A DNA stretch of 64,000 nt from DASPMP01 sp035626995. GTDB taxonomy: Bacteria; Gemmatimonadota; Gemmatimonadetes; Gemmatimonadales; Gemmatimonadaceae. The stretch spans positions 29,035 to 93,034 of the forward strand of contig DASPMP010000236.1 in the NCBI GenBank assembly GCA_035626995.1, in the 5' to 3' direction. The notes under the pieces were generated by a model. It was not told the DNA's origin. It was given only the letters and a program-made list of their open reading frames with translations, and ran no database searches. Position 1 is the first letter of the stretch; every line of letters begins with the position of its first letter. Shown here piece after piece: positions 36,301 to 43,090 of the stretch. A program made the position numbers and the translations under genes.

Positions 36301-37820
36301 AGTTCGATCCGCTCGCCCTCACGGTCATGGCGAACGCCTTCGCGATGATCGCGGAAGAGATGGGGACGGTCCTCATTCGCGGCGCACTCTCGCCGAACAT
36401 TCGCGAGCGGCGTGACGCATCGAGCGCCCTCTTCGACGCGAACGGGAGAATGGTCGCGCAGGCCGCGCACATTCCGGTGCACCTGGGCGCGATGCCAGAA
36501 AGCGTACGCGCGGTGCGCGAGCGGAGTCCTCGGCCGGACGACGTCTTTCTCCTGAACGATCCCTACGACGGCGGCTCGCACCTCCCCGACCTGACGCTGG
36601 TGCAGGCGATTGGACGAAAGGGTCGCATCGTGGGATACGCCGCCGTGCGAGCGCACCATGCGGATGTGGGCGGGATGTCCCCCGGCTCCATGCCGCAGGG
36701 CGCCACTGAGCTTGTCCAGGAAGGGCTGATCATTCCCCCCACGCGGTTGGTGAAGGGCGGAGTGCTGGATGAGGAGCTGTTGCAGCTCGTGCTGGCCAAC
36801 GTTCGGACGCCTGACGAACGACGCGGCGACTTGCGCGCGCAGCTCGCGGCCTGCGCGGTCGGCGCAACGGGCTGGAATGCGCTCATCGATCGCGAAGGCG
36901 CGCGCGTGGCCGCCGGCGTCTCCGCGGTGCTCGCATACACCGAGCGGCTCGCGCGTTCCCGAATCGCCGCGATGAAAAACCTGAAGGGTTCCGCGAGCGA
37001 CCTTCTCGAAGGAGATGGTGTTTCCGAACAGCCGGTTCCCATTCGCGTCGCCGTGAGCGTGCAGGGTGGGCGGCTCCGGATGGACTTTACCGGCAGCGCA
37101 GCGGTCGTTCCAGGGAACGTGAACTGCCCGGCATCCGTCACCCGCGCGGCGGCCGTCTTCGTGCTGCGCACCTTGCTCGACGACGACGTCCCCACCAACG
37201 ATGGTATCGCGGCGGCGCTGGACCTGGTCATCCCCGAAGATTCCGCGCTCAACGCGCGGTGGCCTGCCGCGGTTGCGGCCGGGAACGTCGAGATGTCCCA
37301 GCGCATCACCGACACCATCTTCGCCGCGCTCGCGAACGCCGGTATCGACGTCCCGGCGCAGGGGCAGGGCACGATGAACAACATCACCTTCGGCGGGCGA
37401 GGCTGGACCTTCTACGAAACCCTCGGCGGCGGGCAGGGAGCCAGCGCCCGAGGTGACGGCCCGAGCGGCGTCCACGTCGGAATGTCCAACACCCTGAATA
37501 CGCCAGTCGAGTCACTCGAGAATGCATATCCACTGCGCATTGACGAGTACGCGCTGCGCCATGAATCCGGAGGAACAGGAGCGCACCGGGGTGGCGATGG
37601 CGTGCGTCGCGTCTACCGCGCGCTGCAGCCCTGCACGGTGACCCTCGTGACGGAACGCAGAGCGATTGCGCCACGTGGCGCCGCGGGCGGAGGCGACGCC
37701 AAACCCGGACACAACGTGCTCGACGATCAGCCGCTTCCCGCAAAGTGCCGGCGCGCACTGGCGGCGAACAGCAGGATCACCGTGGAAACCCCCGGTGGGG
37801 GAGGGTGGGGACAGACATGA
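36297..37820 (+). CDS. hyuB: Hydantoinase/oxoprolinase family subunit B
   Basis: This 507-residue protein has the HyuB signature start (DPLALTVMANAFAMIAEEMG), SPNIRERRDASSALFD, LNDPYDGGSHLPDLTLV, HHADVGGMSPGSMP and the ending ETPGGGGWG. It pairs with HyuA. It begins at ATG within ATGA, and its stop overlaps the amidase start the same way. Placement beside SpoIID, DUF4105 and amidase genes suggests a role in cyclic amino-acid products of wall turnover, but this is inference. Confidence 0.92.
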   Translation: MKFDPLALTVMANAFAMIAEEMGTVLIRGALSPNIRERRDASSALFDANGRMVAQAAHIPVHLGAMPESVRAVRERSPRPDDVFLLNDPYDGGSHLPDLTLVQAIGRKGRIVGYAAVRAHHADVGGMSPGSMPQGATELVQEGLIIPPTRLVKGGVLDEELLQLVLANVRTPDERRGDLRAQLAACAVGATGWNALIDREGARVAAGVSAVLAYTERLARSRIAAMKNLKGSASDLLEGDGVSEQPVPIRVAVSVQGGRLRMDFTGSAAVVPGNVNCPASVTRAAAVFVLRTLLDDDVPTNDGIAAALDLVIPEDSALNARWPAAVAAGNVEMSQRITDTIFAALANAGIDVPAQGQGTMNNITFGGRGWTFYETLGGGQGASARGDGPSGVHVGMSNTLNTPVESLENAYPLRIDEYALRHESGGTGAHRGGDGVRRVYRALQPCTVTLVTERRAIAPRGAAGGGDAKPGHNVLDDQPLPAKCRRALAANSRITVETPGGGGWGQT

Positions 37821-38761
37821 TCATGAAGCGCGCGGTCCGCGTCGCAGTGACGACGCTGATGCTCACGATGATCGCTTCGATGAGCGGATGCTCCCGGGGG
37901 CAGCAGCCGCCAACGATCATTCCACATTCGGGTTGGGAGCGCGTACCGCCGGCCGGACACGCAGCCGATGCGAATCGTCGCAACCTGCGGGGCGGCGACT
38001 CACTCCGCTTTCGCGACTTGTCCATCCAGGTCGCCGGCACCGATCGCGACTCGTCGCAGGTGCCGCCAGTGGATCGGGTGCGACTCCGGCTGTCGCGCGG
38101 AGGTGCAACGGCCGATCGCGTGGCGCGCGAAGGCGAAGCGTTCAACTGGGACGGGTTCCATCTCGCCATCGTCGCGATCTATGGTCCCGGCGAGCTCGGC
38201 GCAGGACTCGTCGCCATCGAAGTGGCCACCATCGCGTCGCTCCCTGAGCGCGTGGCGTCGTCCACTGTCGCAGGCGGCGCCGACATGCGGTTGCGCATCC
38301 CGCACCGCATCACGCACGTCACCCTGCATCACACCGGAAGCCCGCAGCCACTGCTCCCGCACGAGAATCCGGTCGAAAAGCTGCGCGGTCTCCAGTCCTG
38401 GGGTGCGGCGGAGCGCAATTGGTGGGATGTTCCGTATCACTACCTGATCGATCTCGAGGGGCGCATCTACCAGGGTCGCGACCATCGCTACATGGGTGAG
38501 ACGAACACGACGTACGACCCGGCGGGACATTTCCTGATCAGCATCATCGGCAACTACGAGCGACAGGAGCCGACACAGGCACAGCTTGACGCGATCGCTG
38601 ACATGATGGCGTGGGCAATCCACACATACGATCTGCCCCTGGACCGCATCGGCGGGCATTACAACTACGCGTCCACTGGCTGTCCGGGCCGGCATCTGCG
38701 GAAGTATCTCGAGGACGGCACCTTTCGCCGGATGGTGGAGGCACGACTGACGCAGCGGTGA
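37817..38761 (+). CDS. N-acetylmuramoyl-L-alanine amidase (Amidase_2/PGRP) lipoprotein
   Basis: This 314-residue protein has a lipoprotein signal (TLMLTMIASMSGC). A linker domain and then an Amidase_2 domain (about 160-310) follow. Zinc-site residues are visible as HHTGSP, YHYLIDLEGRIYQGR, GGHYNYASTGCPG (His and Cys) and the conserved Tyr of YHYLI. It should cleave the MurNAc-L-Ala bond in peptidoglycan. It is last in the operon that starts at yajQ. The 248 bp after it hold nothing I can support. Confidence 0.9.
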   Translation: MIMKRAVRVAVTTLMLTMIASMSGCSRGQQPPTIIPHSGWERVPPAGHAADANRRNLRGGDSLRFRDLSIQVAGTDRDSSQVPPVDRVRLRLSRGGATADRVAREGEAFNWDGFHLAIVAIYGPGELGAGLVAIEVATIASLPERVASSTVAGGADMRLRIPHRITHVTLHHTGSPQPLLPHENPVEKLRGLQSWGAAERNWWDVPYHYLIDLEGRIYQGRDHRYMGETNTTYDPAGHFLISIIGNYERQEPTQAQLDAIADMMAWAIHTYDLPLDRIGGHYNYASTGCPGRHLRKYLEDGTFRRMVEARLTQR

Positions 38762-39009
38762 CTGTTACGCCGATCGCGGAGTTGATAGGAGAAAGACTTC
38801 GCATCGGGAACAGCTGCCGGCCGAACATCGGCACCGACCCCTCCTTCTCCCAGGGGTCCATCTCCCTGCGTACGTCTGTGTCAGCTGCGGTCTTCGAGGA
38901 CTACCGTGGAGGGTGCAGGCGTACGTAGCGGAGAATCCCGGGGTCCGGATCCTGGCGCGCGGCGCGTATTATTAAGCGTTCGCCCCGCTGACCCTCTTCC
39001 CGCCTGACC

Positions 39010-41199
39010 ATGAAGCGTCGCGTCTTTCTCCTGCTTGCGGCCGTTGCCTGTGGTATTGCTCCCTTCTCGCTCGAGGCACAAAACGCGGACGTCGCCCGCT
39101 GGGAGCAGCGCGCTCGCAACGTCACGATCATTCGCGACGACTGGGGCATTCCCCACGTCTACGGGCGCACCGATGCGGACGCCGTCTTCGGGGTGATGTA
39201 CGCGCAGGCGGAGGACGACTTCAACCGTGTCGAGTCGAATTACATCGTCGCGATGGGCCGGGCGGCTGAAGCCGAGGGCGAGCGCGCGATCTTCACTGAC
39301 CTGCGGATGAAGCTGTTCATCACGCCGGACAGCCTGAAGGCCATGTACGCGCGCAGCCCGCAATGGCTCAAGGCATTGATGGACGCGTACGCCGATGGGT
39401 TGAATTTCTATTTGTACAAGAACCCGCAGGTGAAGCCAAAGGTCATCACGCGCTTCGAGCCCTGGATGGCCCTCTCCTTCAGTGAGGGGAGCATCGGCGG
39501 CGACATCGAGCGGGTGTCCGTACCTCGGCTGCGCGCATTTTACGATACGCGGCCTGCCCCTCGCGGCGAGGAAGACGAGGCGCTCTCCATCTACGAGGAG
39601 CCTCGCGGGTCGAACGGCTTCGCCATCGCGCCGAAGAACTCGAAGAACAACCGCGCACTGCTGCTGATCAATCCGCACACGTCCTTTTTCTTCCGTGCGG
39701 AAGCGCAGATGGTCAGCGAGGAGGGGCTGAACGCCTACGGCGCAATCACGTGGGGACAGTTCTTCATCTACCAGGGGTTCAACGATCGCGCGGGATGGAT
39801 GCACACGTCCAGCAGCGTCGACAACATCGACGAGTACTTCGAGACCATCATCGAGCGCGACGGCAAGCGATTCTACCGCTATGGCAACGAGGAGCGGCCG
39901 GTCATCGAGCAGATGGTCTCAGTGCCGTACCGGACGGCGAACGGCATGGCGACGCGTCGCTTCACCGTCTATCGCACGCACCACGGACCGATCGTTCGGG
40001 CCGAAGGGGACAAATGGATTGCCGTCAGATTGATGGAAGAGCCGCTCAAGGCGCTGCAGCAGTCCTATCTCCGGACGAAGGCGCGGAATCTCGGTGAATT
40101 CAGGAAGACGATGGACCTCCACACGAACTCGTCGAACAACACGATCTTCGCGGACGCCGAAGGGAACATCGCCTACTTCCACGCGAACTTCGTCCCTCGC
40201 CGCGATACGTCGTTCGACTGGACCCGGCCCGTGGAGGGGAGCAATCCGGCGACCGAGTGGAAGGGCGTGCATGGCATCGACGAGACACCGCTGGTCGTGA
40301 ACCCGGCGACAGGTTGGCTCTACAACACCAACAACTGGCCCTACTCCGCGGCGGGGGAGAGCAGTCCGAAGCGCACGGACTACCCGCGGTACGTGGACGC
40401 CGGCAGCGAGAACCCCCGCGGGCTGCACGCCATTCGGGTGCTGAAGGACAAAAAAGACTTCGACATCGCGTCACTCCGCAATGCCGCATACGACACTTAC
40501 CTGACCGCGTTCGAGGTCCTGCTGCCACCGCTGATCCGTGATTATGACGCGGCGCCGGCGTCGCATCCTCTCAAGTCGAGGCTCGCCGAGCAGATCGCGG
40601 TCCTGCGGTCGTGGGACTATCGCTGGTCGGAGGGATCGGTGCCGACGGCACTCGCGATCTACTGGGCCGACGATCTCCAGCAGCATGTCGCGCGGTCGGC
40701 GAGCCAGGCGCGGATGTCGTCATACGATTACGCGATCCAGCGTGCATCGGCAGACGAGCGGCTGCAGGCATTGTCGCGGGCGTCGGATTCCCTGGCCTCG
40801 CAGTTCGGCCGGTGGCAGACGCCCTGGGGCGAGATCAACCGCTTCCAGCGTCTGACTGGCGACATCGTCCACACGTTCAATGATGCCGCGCCGAGCATTC
40901 CTGTTGGCTTCCCGTCCGCGCGGTGGGGCTCGCTCGCGTCATTCGGCGCGCGCCCATATCCGAACACGAAGAAATGGTATGGGACGAGCGGCAACAGCTT
41001 CGTCGCGGTGGTGGAGTTCGGCCGCGACAGCGTGCGTGCGATCGCGGTGACCGCCGGTGGGCAGAGCGGTGATCCGAAGTCGAAGCACTTCAACGACCAG
41101 GCTCGGCGATATAGCACAGGGGACCTGCGACCGGTGTATTTCTATCGTCCGCAGCTCGCTGGGCACATCGAGCGGGAATATCGACCGGGGGAGAGATAA
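39010..41199 (+). CDS. Penicillin acylase family (Ntn-hydrolase) protein
   Basis: This 729-residue secreted protein begins with a signal peptide (MKRRVFLLLAAVACGIAPFSLEAQ). The alpha part includes IIRDDWGIPHVYGRTDADAV. The self-cleavage site is PRGSNGFAIAPKNS, where Ser201 would become the N-terminal nucleophile of the beta chain. Beta-chain motifs include NPHTSF, TNSSNNTIFADAEGNIAYFH and TPWGEINRF. The family cleaves amides such as beta-lactam side chains or acyl-homoserine lactones; the substrate here is unknown. A direct-repeat array begins right after its stop. Confidence 0.9.
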   Translation: MKRRVFLLLAAVACGIAPFSLEAQNADVARWEQRARNVTIIRDDWGIPHVYGRTDADAVFGVMYAQAEDDFNRVESNYIVAMGRAAEAEGERAIFTDLRMKLFITPDSLKAMYARSPQWLKALMDAYADGLNFYLYKNPQVKPKVITRFEPWMALSFSEGSIGGDIERVSVPRLRAFYDTRPAPRGEEDEALSIYEEPRGSNGFAIAPKNSKNNRALLLINPHTSFFFRAEAQMVSEEGLNAYGAITWGQFFIYQGFNDRAGWMHTSSSVDNIDEYFETIIERDGKRFYRYGNEERPVIEQMVSVPYRTANGMATRRFTVYRTHHGPIVRAEGDKWIAVRLMEEPLKALQQSYLRTKARNLGEFRKTMDLHTNSSNNTIFADAEGNIAYFHANFVPRRDTSFDWTRPVEGSNPATEWKGVHGIDETPLVVNPATGWLYNTNNWPYSAAGESSPKRTDYPRYVDAGSENPRGLHAIRVLKDKKDFDIASLRNAAYDTYLTAFEVLLPPLIRDYDAAPASHPLKSRLAEQIAVLRSWDYRWSEGSVPTALAIYWADDLQQHVARSASQARMSSYDYAIQRASADERLQALSRASDSLASQFGRWQTPWGEINRFQRLTGDIVHTFNDAAPSIPVGFPSARWGSLASFGARPYPNTKKWYGTSGNSFVAVVEFGRDSVRAIAVTAGGQSGDPKSKHFNDQARRYSTGDLRPVYFYRPQLAGHIEREYRPGER

Positions 41200-41200
41200 G

Positions 41201-41266
41201 GGCGGACATCGCGGGCGGACATTACGGCGGACATAACCGCGGACATAACCGCGGACATAACGGCGG
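41201..41266 (+). repeat. Short 12-nt direct-repeat array (GCGGACAT family)
   Basis: About five degenerate 12-nt units centred on GCGGACATAACC begin 2 bp after the acylase stop codon. They belong with the 12-nt arrays at 42881-43090 and 46018-46220 (core CGGACA) but have no inverted arm here. Confidence 0.8.
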
Positions 41267-41280
41267 AACCGGGACTGGCT

Positions 41281-41309
41281 TTGTAGTGTAAAGTACTCTA
41301 CATTAATCC
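41281..41309 (+). promoter_or_regulatory. Promoter overlapped by a BlaI/MecI-like dyad
   Basis: TGTAGTGTA (41282-41290) and TACTCTACA (41294-41302) form a 21-bp imperfect palindrome with a 3-nt centre, resembling TACA/TGTA operators bound by BlaI/MecI repressors. TTGTAG (41281-41286) and TAATCC (41304-41309), 17 bp apart, make a plausible promoter that the dyad overlaps. It lies 18 bp before the CreD-like gene. Confidence 0.55.
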
Positions 41310-41327
41310 CATTCCCACAGCCGCCCG

Positions 41328-42605
41328 ATGACCAAACGCCTCATCGCAATCGCCTTCATCTTCATCTGCACTGCCGTCGCCTGGGCGGTGCTCGGATCGA
41401 CGATCCTCGTCCGGTCACGATCCTCTGATCAGCACCTGCGCGGACGGGTCTCGTCGACCTGGGGTACTCCGCAGTCGCAGCAGGCGCCAACGGCGTACAC
41501 CGAGCGGACGGAGTCGCGGCTCGTTACGGCGTCACCCCCCTCCAGGCGACCCGCTCCACCTGGAACGACGACGACGACCGATGTCGCCGCGGCTCCTCGC
41601 ACGGAGGTCGTACGCATCCAGTCGCCGCTCGCGCTCGAGCAGACGCGCGCCACGGTGTCATTCGACCTCGACCACCGGCAGAAGGGGCTCCTCTGGTACA
41701 GCACCTACGCCGTCGACTTCAATGGCGCGTACCGGTTCCGGAACACGACAGACTCGGACTCGGTGACCCTGGAATTCCGACTGCCTGCCGCACAGGCCAT
41801 CTACGACAACCTCAAGGTGCTGGTCAACGGCGCGCCGGCGACCTATCGCACGCAGAACCAATCGCTGGCGACGGACGTTCGCGTCGCGCGCGGTGACACC
41901 GTCAACTTCTCGGTCGCGTATCGCTCGCAGGGACTCGATGAGTGGCGGTACGTGCTTGGCACGGAGGTCACCGAGGTTCGCGACTTCGACCTCGCCATGC
42001 GTACGAATTTCGGGGACATCGATTTCCCGGAGAGCACCCTCTCCCCGACGGAGAAGGTGGAGTCGGACGGCGGCTGGGCCTTGCGGTGGACATATGCGAA
42101 CCTGATCTCGGGATTCCAGATCGGGATGGCGATGCCACAGAAGCTCCAGCCAGGGCCGCTCGCCGGGGAGATCGCGTACTTCGCACCGGTCTCGCTGCTC
42201 TTCTTCTTCGCGGTGATGTTCATCATCGTGACGCTGCGCGGCATCGACCTGCACCCGATGAACTACGCGTTCATCGCCGCCGGCTTCTTCGCCTTTCACC
42301 TGCTGCTGGCGTATCTCGTGGACCACATCTCGATTCACGTCGCGTTCATCATCGCGTCGGCGGTGTCGATCGGTCTCGTGGTGAGCTACCTCCGGCTTGC
42401 GGTCGGCCCCAGCTTCGCGTTCCGTGAGGCGGCGGCCGCGCAGTTCATCTACCTGGTGCTGTTCTCCTACGCCTTCTTCTTCAAGGGGTTCACGGGGCTG
42501 GCCATCACGATCGGCTCGATCATCACCTTGTTCGTCGCCATGCAGCTGACGGGACGGATCCGTTGGAGCGAGGTGTTCGCCGAGTCGCAGCGACGGTTCA
42601 GCTGA
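41328..42605 (+). CDS. CreD-like inner-membrane protein
   Basis: This 425-residue protein has an N-terminal TM (IAIAFIFICTAVAWAVLG), a large periplasmic region (about 30-280) and five C-terminal TM helices. The segment VSLLFFFAVMFIIVTLRGID, then LHPMNYAFIAAGFFAFHLLL and AYLVDHI, is the CreD signature. E. coli CreD belongs to the CreBC regulon and affects envelope integrity and beta-lactam response. The BlaI-like dyad upstream fits such control. No strong ribosome-binding site is visible, and the transcript could have a very short leader. Confidence 0.85.
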   Translation: MTKRLIAIAFIFICTAVAWAVLGSTILVRSRSSDQHLRGRVSSTWGTPQSQQAPTAYTERTESRLVTASPPSRRPAPPGTTTTTDVAAAPRTEVVRIQSPLALEQTRATVSFDLDHRQKGLLWYSTYAVDFNGAYRFRNTTDSDSVTLEFRLPAAQAIYDNLKVLVNGAPATYRTQNQSLATDVRVARGDTVNFSVAYRSQGLDEWRYVLGTEVTEVRDFDLAMRTNFGDIDFPESTLSPTEKVESDGGWALRWTYANLISGFQIGMAMPQKLQPGPLAGEIAYFAPVSLLFFFAVMFIIVTLRGIDLHPMNYAFIAAGFFAFHLLLAYLVDHISIHVAFIIASAVSIGLVVSYLRLAVGPSFAFREAAAAQFIYLVLFSYAFFFKGFTGLAITIGSIITLFVAMQLTGRIRWSEVFAESQRRFS

Positions 42606-42697
42606 GTGCCGGTGCGGACGTTGGCAGCGCGCGGGCTCGACAGCGCATGCATCGAACCCTCATATTCCGAGGTGACGCTCCTCCTGGACTTTGACCA

Positions 42698-42868
42698 ATG
42701 AAAAAGAAATCGCCACGCGGCATTCCGGATTTTGGCACGAAGGGGCCGAAGTCCGGATTCCTCGTCAACAAGAATCTTCCGCAGGACACGAAGCCCGTTC
42801 GGCCGAACACGGCGCCGAAAGTGAAGCCACCGGCGACATCGTCGAAATCCGGACGACGCGGCGGATAG
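42698..42868 (+). CDS. Small basic hypothetical protein
   Basis: ATG 42698 to TAG 42868 encodes 56 residues starting MKKKSPRGIPDFGTKGPK, rich in Lys, Pro and Ser and probably disordered. No family is recognised. It is 92 bp after the CreD-like gene and ends just before the hairpin array at 42881. Codon use looks like the neighbours, but no clear Shine-Dalgarno is seen. Confidence 0.5.
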   Translation: MKKKSPRGIPDFGTKGPKSGFLVNKNLPQDTKPVRPNTAPKVKPPATSSKSGRRGG

Positions 42869-42880
42869 AACTTCAGAACT

Positions 42881-43090
42881 ACGGACAGAACTACGGACAG
42901 AACGACGGACAAAAGGACGGACAAAAGGACGGACGTGAAAGCGGAAGAAATCCGCCGTCACGTCCGTCCCTTTTCGTCTCTGTGTCCGGTATTTTGTCCG
43001 TCGTTTTGTCCGGTGTTCTGTCCGTCGTTTTGTCCGGTGTTCTGTCCGTCCTTCTGTCCGTCGTTCTGTCCGTAGTTCGTCTGTCCGCCG
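42881..43090. repeat. Two-armed 12-nt repeat array between convergent genes
   Basis: Five direct units (ACGGACAGAACT to ACGGACGTGAAA, 42881-42940) face seven or more inverted 12-nt units of the type GTCCGTCGTTTT/GTCCGGTGTTCT (42996-43079) that run up to the stop codon of the M16 peptidase gene at 43091. The arms are complementary and would form a long hairpin in either transcript. Confidence 0.92.
42923..42974. terminator. Bidirectional terminator-like hairpin inside the 12-nt array
   Basis: AAAAGGACGGACGTGA (42923-42938) pairs with TCACGTCCGTCCCTTTT (42958-42974), with one bulged C, and an inner GCGGA/TCCGC stem around AGAAA closes it. The stem ends in an A-tract on one side and TTTT on the other, as expected for a terminator serving both convergent genes. 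Confidence 0.7.
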
